DNA of 64,000 nt from Clostridiales bacterium (GCA_022508305.1 JAFLVM010000002.1:1-64000); one strand, 5' to 3'; positions 17,001 to 26,797 are shown, counted from the stretch's first letter. Notes: a model not told the origin generated them from the letters alone. A program made the numbers and translations.

Positions 17001-18402
17001 CAACGTCGGCGAAGACGCTTTGAAAGACCTCGACGAAAACGGTATCATTCGTATTGGCGCAGAGGTGCACCCCGGCGACATTCTCGTTGGTAAAGTAACC
17101 CCCAAGGGCGAAACGGATTTGACACCCGAAGAAAGACTGCTCCGCGCAATCTTCAGTGAAAAGGCAAGAGAAGTCCGTGATACGTCACTCCGCGTTCCTA
17201 ACGGTGAAGGCGGTATCGTAGTTGACGTCAAGGTGTTCACCCGCGAAAACAAGGACGAGCTTGACCCCGGCGTTAGCAAGCTTGTTCGCGTGTACATAGC
17301 GCAAAAGCGTAAAATCAGTGTCGGCGACAAGATGGCGGGCCGTCACGGTAACAAGGGCGTTGTATCCCGTATACTGCCCGAAGAAGATATGCCCTTCATG
17401 GAGGACGGAACTCCGCTTCAAATCGTGTTGAACCCCTTGGGCGTTCCTTCACGTATGAATATCGGTCAGGTATTGGAAGTTCACTTGGGACTAATTTCCA
17501 AAATGCTTGGCTGGAACATCGCAACCCCCGTATTTGACGGAGCAAGCGAGGAAGAAATCCGCCGTTTGTTTGAAGAAAACGGCATGGTTAACCCCGTTAC
17601 TGGCAAAGTTGACGGTAAAGTCCAACTTTACGACGGCCGTACGGGCGAACCCTTTGAAAACAGAGTTACTGTAGGCTACATGTACTACCTGAAGCTCGTT
17701 CACTTGGTAGACGACAAGATTCACGCAAGAAGCACAGGTCCTTACAGCCTTGTTACGCAACAGCCCTTGGGCGGTAAAGCGCAATTCGGCGGACAGCGTT
17801 TCGGTGAAATGGAAGTGTGGGCATTGGAAGCTTACGGCGCGGCAAACGTTTTGCAAGAAATCTTGACAGTCAAATCCGACGACGTGGTGGGCCGTGTAAA
17901 GACGTATGAAGCAATCGTCAAGGGCGAGAACATTCCCGATCCCGGTATTCCCGAAAGCTTCAAGGTGCTTATCAAGGAATTGCAATCACTGGCATTGGAC
18001 GTTAAGGTACTTTCTGCCAACAAGGAAGAGATTATCGTACGCGACAGCACTGACGACGAGGCAGACTACAACGAAATCATGCAGGCAGAGCGCGAAGATC
18101 GCAAGCAAGCTATGCACGACTTCAACGAAGAGGACGAAATTTCTCTTGAGGGCGTTCACGAGCAAAGCTTCACCGACGAGGACGACGACTTCAGTCTTGA
18201 CAGTCTGTTTGACGATGACGAAGAGGACGCTTTGGGCAGTCTGTTTGGTAGCGAAGATGACGGCGACAAACATGAGTTCGAAGATGAGGAAAATCTTGAC
18301 GACGACGGTTTGGACAGCCTGTTAGACGCACTGAACGGCGACAGTGACGACGAAGACGAGGACGACATTGACGACTTGTTCGGCGATGACGACGAAGAAT
18401 AA
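14002..18402 (+). CDS. rpoB: RNA polymerase beta subunit
   Basis: 1466 residues; this start has TTGAGGAG upstream and begins [18 protein letters not shown]. Core motifs intact: [12 protein letters not shown] and [15 protein letters not shown] (rifampicin-binding region, about 656-687), [43 protein letters not shown]. It is about 270 residues longer than typical Firmicute RpoB: a long insert at about 340-565 before [13 protein letters not shown], and a C-terminal tail of about 110 residues that is mostly Asp/Glu. Lys679 occupies the position usually Arg (E. coli R529) in the rifampicin region. It is followed 17 bases later by rpoC; rplJ/rplL are not upstream. Confidence 0.98.
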   Translation: MAQDIKIVKYGNHERKSFSKTKEVLPLPNLIEVQKSSYKMFIEQGIQEVFEDFSPIEDFAGHFRLEFLDHRIDPTPKYSEDECRLRDATYAAPLRLNVRLINKGTGEFVDQEVFMGDFPLMTNTGSFIINGAERVIVSQLVRSPGVYCDVQLDKNGKPIYNTTAMPSRGAWLEIDHDSNNNVLYVHIDRNRKLPITVLLRGILHDGLNKENGSGNYIAKLLEYDPVIALTFVKDDTATDQESLIEIYKRLRPGEIPTDESVQKTLNDLLFDAHRYDLARVGRYKYNKKLALSSRIKGLTLGKDVEVSLLTLAKYTCLTREQAELIAKSGIVDSIKLLSDRGQTVEVKVADKKAFYDSVVGGYLDAAVTVPSKRVIAAGTKLTSSDAYDIQHSGVNEIYTNVETYTEIYNATSAQTSHDYEQVLSKHLGCVVMTEKGVLDVYDERIDASGRVLSELPKTTYEEKKGEILVAEAAQIAFENGYNLYKSNVAGVIVLATECPRVKVIGNRTVNARDYAMTQDVRFAAIDFKSLGLYEAVDSEVLHEILASELSLDDTAALIKSRRDELISKHITRADIIATVNYNLGLKYGIGVSDDIDHLGNRRVRSIGELLQNQFRIGISRLERVIRERMAIQEPGKATPQTLINVRPVSSAIKEFFGSSQLSQFMDQSNPIAELTHKRKLSALGPGGLNRDRATFEVRDVHYTHYGRMCPIETPEGQNIGLITSLAGYARINEYGFIEAPYRRVDKIHNVVTDTVEYLSADEEDKYIIGQANEPLDDNGYFARERITCRRREEILEFPRERVDYIDVSPRQLISVATSLIPFLENDDTNRALMGSNMQRQAVPLISPEAPIVATGIEARIAYDSGVMVIAEEAGVVLRASDNKIIVQGDNGTLKEYTLKKFVRSNQGTCINQKIIVKAGERVEKGQVLADGPSTDGGELALGRNMMIGFMTWEGYNYEDAVLLSERLVKEDAFTSIHIEEHEIESRETKLGPEEFTRDIPNVGEDALKDLDENGIIRIGAEVHPGDILVGKVTPKGETDLTPEERLLRAIFSEKAREVRDTSLRVPNGEGGIVVDVKVFTRENKDELDPGVSKLVRVYIAQKRKISVGDKMAGRHGNKGVVSRILPEEDMPFMEDGTPLQIVLNPLGVPSRMNIGQVLEVHLGLISKMLGWNIATPVFDGASEEEIRRLFEENGMVNPVTGKVDGKVQLYDGRTGEPFENRVTVGYMYYLKLVHLVDDKIHARSTGPYSLVTQQPLGGKAQFGGQRFGEMEVWALEAYGAANVLQEILTVKSDDVVGRVKTYEAIVKGENIPDPGIPESFKVLIKELQSLALDVKVLSANKEEIIVRDSTDDEADYNEIMQAEREDRKQAMHDFNEEDEISLEGVHEQSFTDEDDDFSLDSLFDDDEEDALGSLFGSEDDGDKHEFEDEENLDDDGLDSLLDALNGDSDDEDEDDIDDLFGDDDEE

Positions 18403-18419
18403 AAAGGGAGGTAACGTAA

Positions 18420-21400
18420 ATGAGTAACGAAGCTACAATTACAGGTCAATCAATATCAACGTTGCGTTCCAACACTTTGGCGCGTACAGGACTTATGAAC
18501 GATTTTGACAGTATTCAAATCGGTATCGCGTCTCCCGAAAAGATTCGCGAGTGGTCCTACGGCGAAGTGAAGAAATCCGAAACAATCAACTACCGCACGC
18601 AAAAACCCGAAAAGGACGGTCTGTTCTGCGAAAGAATTTTCGGACCCGTCAAGGACTGGGAATGTCACTGCGGCAAATACAAGCGTATACGCTACAAGGG
18701 CGTAGTATGCGAAAAGTGCGGCGTCAAGGTTACCAAATCCAAGGTACGTCGCGAGCGTATGGGTCACATCGAACTTGCTGCGCCCGTATCGCACATTTGG
18801 TACTTCAGAGGCACGCCTTCCAGAATGGGACTTATTCTGGATATGTCGCCCAAGTACTTGGAGCAACTTATCAACTTCCAAAGCTACGTGGTAATCGACC
18901 CCATGCAAAGCGGAATGCAGTACAAGCAAATTCTTTCTATGAGCGAGTACCGCGAGGCGCAAGCAAAGGCTAAGGAAGACCCCACGTTGAATTTCCGCGC
19001 GGGAACAGGCGCAGAGGCAGTCAGAGAACTGCTGCAAAACATAGACCTTGAGCAGGAAGCCAAGGAACTGCGCGAAATTTTGGCAAAGAACAGCCAAAGC
19101 AAAGACAAGGGTGAATCCCTTGCAAAAAGCAATCAAGGCGCTAAAAAAGTACGCGCAATCAAGCGTTTGGACATCGTTGAAGCGTTCCGCAAGAGTGGCA
19201 ACCGTCCCGAATGGATGATTTTGACGGTATTGCCCGTTTTGCCTCCCGAACTCAGAGCAATGGTGCCCCTTGACGGCGGCAGATACGCAACGAGCGATTT
19301 GAACGACTTGTATAGACGAGTTATCAACCGCAACAACCGCCTCAAGAGACTGATTGAGATTAACGCTCCTGAAATTCTTATCAACAACGAAAAGCGTATG
19401 CTTCAGGATGCCGTTGACAGCCTTCTTGACAACAGCCGCAGCAAGCGTCCGCAAACGGGCGCAGGCAACCGCGAGCTTAAATCCCTGTCTGGACTTCTCC
19501 GCGGTAAGCAAGGCCGTTTCCGTCAAAACCTGCTCGGTAAGCGTGTTGACTACTCAGGCCGTTCCGTTATCGTAGTAGGTCCCGAGCTAAAGCTTCACCA
19601 ATGCGGTATTCCCAAGGAAATGGCGCTGGAGCTGTTCAAGCCCTTCGTTATGAAAAAGCTTGTGGAAAGCGGACAGTGCCACAACGTCAAATCGGCTAAA
19701 AAACGCGTAGAACGCGCAGACGACAAGGTTTGGGACATTTTGGAAAACGTCATCAAGGACCATCCCGTAATGCTCAACCGCGCGCCCACGCTGCACAGAC
19801 TGTCTATTCAGGCATTCGAGCCGGTGCTTATCGAAGGTAGAGCAATCAAATTGCACCCATTGGCATGTACCGCATTCAACGCCGACTTCGACGGCGACCA
19901 AATGGCAGTACACGTACCTCTTTCTATCGAGGCGCAAACGGAAGCAAGATATTTGATGCTTGCTGCAAACAACATTTTGAAGCTTTCTGACGGTAAGCCG
20001 GTTATTTCTCCCACTCAGGACATGGTTTTGGGCTGCTACTATCTCACAACCGTTCGTTGCGACGTCGATGAAACCAAGAAAATCATCGAGCTGTACGACG
20101 AAACTCGTAAAGATCGCGCTTTGACGGACAAGGAAGTAGAGCTGCTCCGTAAGGCTAAGTTCTACAGTAGCTTTGACGAGGCTTACGAGGCGTACGTCGC
20201 TCACGACATCACGTTGCACACCGTCGTCAACATTCAGCTTGAGGACGGTAGCAAGATTTGGACAACTGTCGGACGTTTGATCTTCTGCCAAGCAATTTAT
20301 TACGACTACGCAGACAGCAGCGCAGAACGTATTGACGCAGAAACTATTCGCGACCCCGAGGTTTTGGCTCAAAAGACGTTGGAACGCCGCACGCTCGGCA
20401 TTCAAAAGAACCTCACCAAGGATATGATTGGCAACCCCAAGAGCTATTTGGTGGGCAAAAAGCAACTTTCTCAAATTGTTGAAAAGTGCTTCAAGCTGCG
20501 CGGAACAACTCCCACGGCTACCATGCTTGACAACGTCAAGGCTCTCGGCTACAAGTACAGCACGATTTCAGGTCTCACTACAAGCGTGTTCGACATGAAC
20601 ATTCCCGAGCAGAAGAAGAGTATTCTTTCCGCTGCCGAAAAACAAGTCATCGCAATTGAAGACAGCTACAACGAAGGCTTCCTGACGGAAAACGAGCGTT
20701 ACAAGTCGGTAATCGACGTTTGGAAGGACGCCGCAAGCGAAGTGGAAACGTTGGTTAAGAACGTAATGGAAGAGGACAACCCCATCTGGATGATGGCGGA
20801 CTCGGGCGCCCGCGGTAGCATGAACCAGATTCGTCAGCTTTGCGGAATGCGCGGCTTGATGAGCGACCCCAGTGGACGTACCATTGAATTGCCCGTTAAG
20901 GCTTGCTTCCGTGAGGGTTTGAGCGTACTTGAGTACTTCATTTCCTCGCACGGTGGACGTAAAGGTCTTGCCGACACGGCATTGAAGACGGCAGACTCGG
21001 GTTACTTGACCCGTCGTTTGGTAGACGTTGCGCAAAACGTTATCGTTCGCGAAGAGGACTGCTCGGCAGGCTCCCGTCCGCAAGGTATGTGGATTGAGGC
21101 TTTCCGCGGTTCGGGTAAGGACGAAATCATCGAGAAGTTCGAAGACCGTATCATCGGTAAGTACGTAATTGACGACGTTGTAAACCCCGTAACAGGCGAA
21201 CTTATTTGCCACGGCGACACAATGATCAACGACGACCTCGCTCGTGAAATCGTAAAGGCTGGTATTGACAAGCTGTACATGAGAACAGTCTTGACATGCC
21301 GCAGCGAACACGGCGTATGCTGCAAGTGCTACGGTAGCAACATGGCAACAGGCAAGCCCGTAAACCTCGGCGAAGCGGTTGGCGTAATTGCAGCGCAATC

Positions 21401-22214
21401 CATCGGTGAACCGGGTACACAGCTTACAATGCGTACGTTCCACACCGGCGGTGTTGCAACAGCCGACGACATCACGCAAGGTTTGCCGCGTGTTGAAGAG
21501 TTGTTCGAAGCGCGTAAACCCAAGGGCTGCGCGGTAATCTGCGAAGTAAACGGTACGGTTACAATTCCGACCAATACGGACAGAAAACTCGTTCAAGTAA
21601 CGGACGCTAACGGCAAGGTTACCGAATACGCAATTCCGTACACGTCGCGTATCAGAGTGCACGACGGCGACACGGTGGAAAGCGGTACTCCCCTTACCGA
21701 AGGCTCAATTTACCCGCAAGACCTGTTGTCAACCAAGGGACTGAGAGCAGTAGAAGAGTACCTTGTCAAGGAAGTACAAGCAACCTACCGTTCCAACGGT
21801 GTTGAAATCAACGACAAGCACGTTGAGGTCATCGTCCGTCAAATGCTTCGCAAGGTTCGTATTGAGGACTCTGGCGAAACGGATTTCTTGCCGGGCGAGA
21901 TTGTTGACATCTTCAAGTTCTTTGCGGAAAGCGACAAGGCTGCAGAAGAGGATCGCGTACCTCCCAAGGCTAAGCAGATTTTGCTCGGTATCACCAAGGC
22001 AAGCTTGGCAACGGACAGCTTCCTGTCGGCAGCATCCTTCCAAGAAACTTCAAGAGTTTTGACGGAAGCGGCAATCAAGAACAAGTGCGACCCCCTGTAC
22101 GGCTTGAAAGAAAACGTAATCATCGGCAAGATGATTTCCGCAGGTACAGGACTCAATCAATACCGCGAAATGGAGCTTGTTCCCCGCGTTGTCACCGACG
22201 AGGAAGAGGAATAA
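18420..22214 (+). CDS. rpoC: RNA polymerase beta' subunit
   Basis: 1264 residues, with GGGAGG before the ATG. The N-terminal zinc site CHCGKYKR...CEKCGVK is present. [12 protein letters not shown] (about 487) holds the three Mg-binding Asp of the active centre. The bridge-helix and trigger-loop regions around [23 protein letters not shown] are standard, and a second Zn site [13 protein letters not shown] is intact. The C-terminus ends in EEEE, mildly echoing the acidic tail of RpoB. It shares the rpoB transcript and is closed by an intrinsic terminator; the ribosomal genes rpsL/rpsG usually found after it are not here. Confidence 0.98.
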   Translation: MSNEATITGQSISTLRSNTLARTGLMNDFDSIQIGIASPEKIREWSYGEVKKSETINYRTQKPEKDGLFCERIFGPVKDWECHCGKYKRIRYKGVVCEKCGVKVTKSKVRRERMGHIELAAPVSHIWYFRGTPSRMGLILDMSPKYLEQLINFQSYVVIDPMQSGMQYKQILSMSEYREAQAKAKEDPTLNFRAGTGAEAVRELLQNIDLEQEAKELREILAKNSQSKDKGESLAKSNQGAKKVRAIKRLDIVEAFRKSGNRPEWMILTVLPVLPPELRAMVPLDGGRYATSDLNDLYRRVINRNNRLKRLIEINAPEILINNEKRMLQDAVDSLLDNSRSKRPQTGAGNRELKSLSGLLRGKQGRFRQNLLGKRVDYSGRSVIVVGPELKLHQCGIPKEMALELFKPFVMKKLVESGQCHNVKSAKKRVERADDKVWDILENVIKDHPVMLNRAPTLHRLSIQAFEPVLIEGRAIKLHPLACTAFNADFDGDQMAVHVPLSIEAQTEARYLMLAANNILKLSDGKPVISPTQDMVLGCYYLTTVRCDVDETKKIIELYDETRKDRALTDKEVELLRKAKFYSSFDEAYEAYVAHDITLHTVVNIQLEDGSKIWTTVGRLIFCQAIYYDYADSSAERIDAETIRDPEVLAQKTLERRTLGIQKNLTKDMIGNPKSYLVGKKQLSQIVEKCFKLRGTTPTATMLDNVKALGYKYSTISGLTTSVFDMNIPEQKKSILSAAEKQVIAIEDSYNEGFLTENERYKSVIDVWKDAASEVETLVKNVMEEDNPIWMMADSGARGSMNQIRQLCGMRGLMSDPSGRTIELPVKACFREGLSVLEYFISSHGGRKGLADTALKTADSGYLTRRLVDVAQNVIVREEDCSAGSRPQGMWIEAFRGSGKDEIIEKFEDRIIGKYVIDDVVNPVTGELICHGDTMINDDLAREIVKAGIDKLYMRTVLTCRSEHGVCCKCYGSNMATGKPVNLGEAVGVIAAQSIGEPGTQLTMRTFHTGGVATADDITQGLPRVEELFEARKPKGCAVICEVNGTVTIPTNTDRKLVQVTDANGKVTEYAIPYTSRIRVHDGDTVESGTPLTEGSIYPQDLLSTKGLRAVEEYLVKEVQATYRSNGVEINDKHVEVIVRQMLRKVRIEDSGETDFLPGEIVDIFKFFAESDKAAEEDRVPPKAKQILLGITKASLATDSFLSAASFQETSRVLTEAAIKNKCDPLYGLKENVIIGKMISAGTGLNQYREMELVPRVVTDEEEE

Positions 22215-22268
22215 GCGCAGCATAGCCGATTCTATTGGTTTTAGCAGTATCTAAATTTTAACTAAACA

Positions 22269-22305
22269 AAACAAGCTCAGTAACGTTACTGGGCTTGTTT
22301 GTTTT
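22269..22305 (+). terminator. Intrinsic terminator of rpoBC
   Basis: AACAAGCTCAGTAAC / GTTACTGGGCTTGTT hairpin with one G-T pair, followed by TGTTTTTG. Confidence 0.85.
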
Positions 22306-22397
22306 TGTTGTAATTAAGACAAGTATTAAAAAAATCAATAAACTTTCTTTTCCATTATTGGAATATTTCGACAATCGTCTAATGTTGCGATAAACAA

Positions 22398-22425
22398 AAA
22401 TACCCCTCTTGACTGAGGAGTATTT
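22398..22425 (-). terminator. Intrinsic terminator of rplI
   Basis: On the minus strand AAATAC-CCTC type stem (GAGG / CCTC core) ending in TATTTTTG. Confidence 0.7.
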
Positions 22426-22436
22426 GTTGATTTCTC

Positions 22437-22448
22437 AATATGGGGTGG
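22437..22448 (-). repeat. Half-copy of the CACCCCAT palindrome in the rplI 3' region
   Basis: Minus strand CCACCCCATATT about ten bases after the rplI stop codon; the second arm is missing. Confidence 0.5.
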
Positions 22449-22458
22449 AAAAAATCAA

Positions 22459-22896
22459 TTATTCTACAATAATATTGATGGTGGTGGAGATTTCTGCGTA
22501 CAGCTTGACGGTAGCAGTGTAGTTACCTGTTGCGCGGATGGGGTCTTTTAATACAACCTGTCTTTTGTCAACGGTGTAGCCCATTTTCGTCAGTTCTTCG
22601 GCGATTTCCTTGTTGGTAATGCTTCCGTACATTTTGCCCTGCGAACCGGTAGCGGCGACAATTCTTACAGTTTGACCTTTCAGACGGTTTGCGTCCTCTT
22701 GCGCCTGTTGACGTTCAGCTGCCTTTTGCTTTTCTACCGCCTTGTTGTGTATCTCCGCCGAGTTGATTTTGTCGGCGGTTGCAACTACGCCTAAGCCACG
22801 TTTCAGCAGAAAGTTGTTTGCGTATCCGTCGGAAACGTTTATGATTTGTCCTTTTTTGCCTTGTCCTTTTACGTCCTGTGTAAGAAGTATTTTCAT
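22459..22896 (-). CDS. rplI: 50S ribosomal protein L9
   Basis: 145 residues. MKILLTQDVKGQGKKGQIINVSDGYANNFLLKRGLG is the classic L9 N-terminal rRNA-binding domain, followed by a long charged helix (AVEKQKAAERQQAQEDANRL) and the C-terminal domain GKMYGSITNKEIAEEL...KRQVVLKDPIRATGNYTATVKL. AAGGAGG precedes this ATG; a longer frame runs into the leader hairpin. L9 binds 23S rRNA near the L1 stalk and helps hold the reading frame. It stands alone with its own consensus promoter, without the usual dnaB or rpsR neighbours. Confidence 0.96.
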   Translation of the reverse strand: MKILLTQDVKGQGKKGQIINVSDGYANNFLLKRGLGVVATADKINSAEIHNKAVEKQKAAERQQAQEDANRLKGQTVRIVAATGSQGKMYGSITNKEIAEELTKMGYTVDKRQVVLKDPIRATGNYTATVKLYAEISTTINIIVE

Positions 22897-22909
22897 ATAT
22901 CCTCCTTGC

Positions 22910-22936
22910 AAAAGACAGCGTATCAATGCGTCTTTT
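22910..22936 (-). promoter_or_regulatory. Hairpin in the rplI leader
   Basis: AAAAGAC / GTCTTTT stem immediately upstream of the Shine-Dalgarno. It could modulate initiation or protect the 5' end; role unknown. Confidence 0.35.
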
Positions 22937-22962
22937 GTCAGATATTTCAGTTGTATGATATT

Positions 22963-22991
22963 ATTATATACCCAATCGCTTGGTTAGTCAA
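22963..22991 (-). promoter_or_regulatory. Sigma-A promoter of rplI
   Basis: Minus strand TTGACT, 17 bp, TATAAT; leader of about 60 nt. Confidence 0.75.
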
Positions 22992-23041
22992 TAAGTATTG
23001 TTTGCTTTCAAATTGAGCAAACTGTTAGCAGGAGGTGAATT

Positions 23042-23191
23042 ATGAAAAACCAACAAACTATTTTGTGTGACGTTTGCGCTTGCAAGTATCACGACAACGC
23101 GCAAGATTGTTGCAAACTGTCGCAAATAACCGTTACGCCCTGTGATGATTGCGAAACGGCTCACTACTGCAAAGACTACGTTCACAAGTAA
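23042..23191 (+). CDS. DUF1540 small Cys-rich protein
   Basis: 49 residues, preceded by AGGAGGTG. Cys pattern LCDVCACKYH, DCCKLSQITVTPCDDC, HYCKDYV matches DUF1540, a family of short proteins with conserved Cys that probably bind a metal such as zinc, frequent in spore-forming Firmicutes and sometimes duplicated. Cytoplasmic; no known role. A GTTTGC / GCAAAC inverted repeat lies just upstream of the ribosome site and a GC-rich hairpin follows the stop, so it forms its own small unit. Confidence 0.8.
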   Translation: MKNQQTILCDVCACKYHDNAQDCCKLSQITVTPCDDCETAHYCKDYVHK

Positions 23192-23203
23192 AAAGCTGAA
23201 CCG

Positions 23204-23240
23204 ACGCCCCAAATGTAAAACTTTGGGGCGTTACATATTG
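23204..23240 (+). terminator. Hairpin after the DUF1540 gene
   Basis: Perfect ACGCCCCAAA / TTTGGGGCGT stem; the following T-run is weak (TACATATT). Confidence 0.6.
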
Positions 23241-23281
23241 TGATTCAATGAAACAATACTGTTATGTGACGCGTTAATCAG

Positions 23282-23310
23282 TTGACACTTTGCGCAGTAG
23301 AATATAAAAT
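23282..23310 (+). promoter_or_regulatory. Sigma-A promoter of prs
   Basis: Consensus TTGACA, 17 bp, TAAAAT, about 35 bases before the prs ATG. Confidence 0.8.
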
Positions 23311-23345
23311 TAAAATGTACTACAAAAGCAAGGTAGGGGAGTGTT

Positions 23346-24299
23346 ATGCTCAATCAAATACACGGCGCAATCAAAATTTTTGCAGGTAATTCCAGTCAAA
23401 AATTAGCCAAAGCCATTTGCTCGCAGCTCGACCTCGAATTGGGTCAGCTTGAAGTGGGCAAGTTTTCCGACGGGGAAACGAGTGTAAACATGAAGGAATC
23501 GGTGCGCGGTTGCGACGTCTTTATCGTACAGTCCACCAACACGCCTGTAAACGACAATTTGATGGAGCTACTACTGATTATCGACGCATGCAAACGCGCT
23601 TCTGCGGGCAGAATTACTGCTGTAATTCCCTACTTCGGTTACGCCCGTCAGGATCGCAAGGCGCATTCCCGCGACCCTATTTCAGCCAAACTTGTCGCCG
23701 ATATTTTACAAACGGCAGGCGCCAACAGGGTTCTTACTATGGATTTGCACAGCAGTCAGGTGCAGGGATTTTTCAACATTCCCGTTGACAACCTTTTCGG
23801 TATGCCTGTCTTGACCCGACACATCAAAAAGTGCGGCGAACCGAAGAATTTGACTATTGTCAGCCCCGACACGGGCAGCGTGGTGCGTTCGCGCGCTATG
23901 GCGTCCAAGTTCAATGCTCCTCTCGCCATCATCGACAAGCGCCGTCCGCAGGCAAACGTAATGGAAGTGATGAACGTCGTCGGCGACGTCAAGGGTAGGA
24001 CTTGCTTAATGCTGGACGACATGATTGACACGGGCGGAACAATTTGCCAAGGCGCGCAGGCGCTGATGGAACACGGTGCAAAGGAAGTCATTGCATGCTG
24101 CACTCACGCAGTGCTGTCCGGTCCTGCAATTGAACGGCTTTCTAACAGCGTATTGTCCAAGGTAATAGTGTTGGACACCATCGAACTCAACGAAAGCAAA
24201 CGTATTGACAAGATAGAGGTAGTCAGCATTGCCGACGTTTTCGCCGAGGCAATCGAAAGAGTTTATACCGATTTGCCCGTATCAAAACTGTATGATTGA
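23346..24299 (+). CDS. prs: Ribose-phosphate pyrophosphokinase (PRPP synthetase)
   Basis: 317 residues, the standard length. Makes PRPP from ribose 5-phosphate and ATP for nucleotide, His and Trp synthesis. Motifs: KIFAGNSSQKLA start, VGKFSDGETSVNMKESVRG, the flexible loop and ATP site YFGYARQDRKAHSRDPISAKL, DLHSSQVQGFFNIPVDNL, and the PRPP loop LDDMIDTGGTICQGAQAL. GGGGAG precedes the ATG. Monocistronic between a consensus promoter and a terminator. A housekeeping cytoplasmic enzyme; nothing unusual. Confidence 0.97.
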   Translation: MLNQIHGAIKIFAGNSSQKLAKAICSQLDLELGQLEVGKFSDGETSVNMKESVRGCDVFIVQSTNTPVNDNLMELLLIIDACKRASAGRITAVIPYFGYARQDRKAHSRDPISAKLVADILQTAGANRVLTMDLHSSQVQGFFNIPVDNLFGMPVLTRHIKKCGEPKNLTIVSPDTGSVVRSRAMASKFNAPLAIIDKRRPQANVMEVMNVVGDVKGRTCLMLDDMIDTGGTICQGAQALMEHGAKEVIACCTHAVLSGPAIERLSNSVLSKVIVLDTIELNESKRIDKIEVVSIADVFAEAIERVYTDLPVSKLYD

Positions 24300-24392
24300 C
24301 GGACTTGTTTCACTACTCAGTGCACGTTGAAACACCGCAACATCTTGTTTCAAACAACTGATTTCTAAAATAAAACTAATAAAAAAGTAAAC

Positions 24393-24430
24393 ATGGGGTA
24401 GGAAAATTCAACTTTTCTTACCCCATTTCT
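24393..24430 (+). terminator. Terminator after prs, a variant of the ATGGGGT palindrome
   Basis: ATGGGGTAGGAAAA / TTTTCTTACCCCAT stem with one G-T pair, then TTTCTTATTTTT. The 190-bp gap before the next gene holds nothing else recognisable apart from a weak TTGAAAC / GTTTCAA repeat near 24340. Confidence 0.75.
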
Positions 24431-24576
24431 TATTTTTGCTTTCATTATATTTCAATTAAGTGTTTATATATTTTCAATTTTAGCTAAGACATTCGTTGAA
24501 TAATTCCTTTTTTATTTGTTTCAAATTCACAGGTATTTTTGACTTGCAATCTGTCAACAATGTTGGCGGTGAGATT

Positions 24577-25038
24577 ATGAAACGTTTTTTTGTGGTTTTA
24601 ATTTTGACGCTGGTGATAGCGGGCGGACTGACCTACTTTATGCCACGGGATTTTAGTAGCTACGTCTCAGACATCACGTCTGACGGCACGGTGTCAATCT
24701 ACTGTCGGCAGTCGGAACTTGATGGCATTAGCTTGGGTAGCGGTCTGATGGTTCAAGGCAACGTTGACGAGATGCAAAATCTACTCACAAAGTGTCAAGG
24801 AGTGGACGGAATTAGTGTCAGCTTTAGCGGAAGCAAGCAGGACGTTGACCGTATCGTCAAGCTTCTCAACCTTACAGTCACCGACAGCTACACAGTTAGC
24901 GGCGTCAACGTTGTGTGCGGTCTAAGCTCAAAAATCAGCGGCGGCGTGGTGATAGACGGACAAACCGTCAACGCGCAAATTGCCTACAAGGACGGAGTCG
25001 TAACAGTTGGCAGTCCGTTGATACTGGGCGAGTACTGA
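24577..25038 (+). CDS. Exported hypothetical protein
   Basis: 153 residues starting MKRFFVVLILTLVIAGGLTYF, an N-terminal membrane helix or uncleaved signal, then a soluble outward domain with repeating beta-alpha units (TSDGTVSIYCRQSELDGISLGSG, DEMQNLLTKCQGVDGISVSFSGS). This pattern and the SpoIIQ-like neighbour recall YwmB-type proteins of sporulators, but the match is not strong enough to name it. GGCGGTGAG precedes the chosen ATG. Function unknown. Confidence 0.6.
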   Translation: MKRFFVVLILTLVIAGGLTYFMPRDFSSYVSDITSDGTVSIYCRQSELDGISLGSGLMVQGNVDEMQNLLTKCQGVDGISVSFSGSKQDVDRIVKLLNLTVTDSYTVSGVNVVCGLSSKISGGVVIDGQTVNAQIAYKDGVVTVGSPLILGEY

Positions 25039-25102
25039 CCTTTGACATGAAAAGGAAGACGCGTTTGCAACATACATAGAGGCGAATCACCCGAGTCTAT
25101 AG

Positions 25103-25131
25103 GTATATTTTGCCGCAAAAAGGGAAAAATC
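25103..25131 (+). promoter_or_regulatory. Possible forespore (sigma-F/G type) promoter
   Basis: GTATA, 14 bp, GGGAAAAATC, close to the Bacillus sigma-F consensus GYATA-N15-GGNNANAHTR apart from spacing and the last base. It lies about 30 bases before the M23 gene. Confidence 0.35.
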
Positions 25132-25158
25132 TCATCAAATAAATATTGGAGGCATCTA

Positions 25159-25839
25159 ATGAACAGTACAAAACAACCAAGCAAATTTAGAAGATTTCTA
25201 CGCAACAACGCGGCGTTACTGTTGCTAATCTTTTGCGTGTTGGCAATCACTGCGGTAGTACTTGCAGTAACCCTCACTCGAGACGCAGCAATCCCCGACG
25301 GTCCTGTTGTGAACAACCCCAACGATGACAAGCCCGGCAACTCTGACCCCAGCGATGACCGTCCCAACCCGCCCGTAAAGGACAAGGTGCAAGTGTTCTT
25401 CAAATCGCCTGTCGCCTACACCGGCATAAGCTTAGAGTACACCGACGGCGTTAAAGTTAAATGCGTGTACAAGCCCACTTTGAAAGAATATAGCGCTCAC
25501 CAAGCGTTAGACCTATTGGCAGCGGACAACGCAAGCGTTACGGCAATGTTCGACGGAACTGTTATTGAATCGGACTCCACCTACGGCATCGGTAGTTACG
25601 TTGTAATCGACCACGGTGACAACGTAATTGCAACCTACGCGTCTCTTACTAACGTACAGGTGCAAAAGGGTGAAGTAGTGAAGCAAGGCGAAGTAATCGG
25701 GTATGCAAGCACGTCTGCAAGAACCGAATTCAAGGACGGCGCTCACCTTCACCTTGAGGTTACCGTCAACGGCGAACACGTTGACCCCACGCCCTACGTG
25801 GAAGGCAAGATTTATCGCGAATATGAAGCAGACGCGTAA
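25159..25839 (+). CDS. Membrane-anchored M23 (LytM-domain) protein, SpoIIQ-like
   Basis: 226 residues: short basic N-terminus, one transmembrane helix (about 16-38), a Pro/Asn/Asp-rich linker (45-75), then a LytM domain. The metal motifs are HQALD (about 116-120, where most members have HxGxD) and HLHLEV; GTVIESDSTYGIGSYVVIDHGDNVIATYASL is typical of the fold. Its position just before spoIIGA-sigE, the single helix and a possible forespore promoter suggest SpoIIQ, the engulfment protein that pairs with SpoIIIAH; another wall endopeptidase is possible. GGAGG precedes the ATG and a terminator follows. Confidence 0.75.
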   Translation: MNSTKQPSKFRRFLRNNAALLLLIFCVLAITAVVLAVTLTRDAAIPDGPVVNNPNDDKPGNSDPSDDRPNPPVKDKVQVFFKSPVAYTGISLEYTDGVKVKCVYKPTLKEYSAHQALDLLAADNASVTAMFDGTVIESDSTYGIGSYVVIDHGDNVIATYASLTNVQVQKGEVVKQGEVIGYASTSARTEFKDGAHLHLEVTVNGEHVDPTPYVEGKIYREYEADA

Positions 25840-25873
25840 AAAAAGAAAAATATTTATTTCGTAAAAAAATAAA

Positions 25874-25905
25874 GACACACTGTCAAAGCAGTGTGTCCTT
25901 TTTTT
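25874..25905 (+). terminator. Intrinsic terminator of the M23 gene
   Basis: GACACACTG / CAGTGTGTC stem followed by CCTTTTTTT. Confidence 0.9.
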
Positions 25906-25931
25906 GTGTTGAAAATAATTTTTAATTTGCC

Positions 25932-25957
25932 GTAGGTGACAAAAAAGTGTGACCTAC
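25932..25957. promoter_or_regulatory. Inverted repeat upstream of spoIIGA
   Basis: GTAGGTGACA and TGTGACCTAC arms with one mismatch, separated by six bases, ending about ten bases before the candidate -35. Not a recognised Spo0A box; possible operator. Confidence 0.4.
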
Positions 25958-25966
25958 TACAAAACT

Positions 25967-25999
25967 TTGCAGAAATTTTCCGTTTTTAGTCTTTACAAT
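25967..25999 (+). promoter_or_regulatory. Candidate spoIIG promoter with wide spacing
   Basis: TTGCAG, 21 bp, TACAAT. The Bacillus spoIIG promoter also has sigma-A-like boxes set unusually far apart and needs Spo0A. The -10 ends six bases before the ATG. Confidence 0.35.
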
Positions 26000-26005
26000 A
26001 GTGGC

Positions 26006-26797
26006 ATGAACGTCTACGTCGAGTACGTCATATTAGACAATCTTGTAATAGATACACTTTTGCTTTGGGCGGCTGCAATTACGCTCAAAATACCTTACAG
26101 GAAGTACCGAGTATTACTTGGAGGTTGCGTTGGGGCTGCGTGCGCCGTTGTAAGCGTGTACGTTACGGGGTATGGGACGTATCTTGTCAAAACAGTGTGT
26201 CTTGTAACCATGTGTATTGTCGTTGTTGGCTTTGGCAAGAAACTTTTTTGGCATATTTTGCTGACGGTTGCATATACCTTTGTCTTAGGTGGGGCTATCG
26301 TTGGATTATTCAACCTTTTCAAGGTGGATTACCTGACGGAAAGCGGTGAGTACTATCAACTCAACGTGCCGCTGTTTGTGTACGTATTGGCGGTGGCACT
26401 TGTTGCATTTTTGTGTTACAGTGTTGTGTTTTACGTCCGACAAGTCAAAAAAATCGCGCCCCATATGGCAAAAATTGTCGTGACGCTCAACAAAACCTAC
26501 CGTCTTAGCGGCTTTTGCGACAGTGGAAACACGTTAACGCATGACGGCGTTCCCGTGTGTTTCGTAACCAAAAAGTTTAACGGGTTTGCCGACTATTTTG
26601 CAGCGGAAGTCCTAAAAGACAGAGCTGTTGCCGTAACCGTTACTACAGTTGCAGGTAGCAAAACGGTACAGGCAGTCAGGGCGAAAGTTGCCTGCAACGG
26701 CGTGGAAAAAGAGGTGTATTTGGCGTTGCCCGCGGAAAAATGTCAAACTGTCTACAACGTTCTACTGTCCAATGAATTTTGCGGAGGTGTACAATGA
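26006..26797 (+). CDS. spoIIGA: Pro-sigma-E processing aspartic protease SpoIIGA
   Basis: 263 residues. Five hydrophobic helices occupy the first 150 residues, opening with the family-typical [21 protein letters not shown]. The cytoplasmic protease domain carries [19 protein letters not shown], in which DSG is the catalytic aspartate motif. SpoIIGA sits in the septal membrane of the mother cell and removes the pro-sequence of sigma-E after a forespore signal. The ATG chosen begins the recognised N-terminus and lacks a Shine-Dalgarno. It overlaps sigE by an ATGA junction, the conserved spoIIG arrangement. Confidence 0.93.
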   Translation: MNVYVEYVILDNLVIDTLLLWAAAITLKIPYRKYRVLLGGCVGAACAVVSVYVTGYGTYLVKTVCLVTMCIVVVGFGKKLFWHILLTVAYTFVLGGAIVGLFNLFKVDYLTESGEYYQLNVPLFVYVLAVALVAFLCYSVVFYVRQVKKIAPHMAKIVVTLNKTYRLSGFCDSGNTLTHDGVPVCFVTKKFNGFADYFAAEVLKDRAVAVTVTTVAGSKTVQAVRAKVACNGVEKEVYLALPAEKCQTVYNVLLSNEFCGGVQ

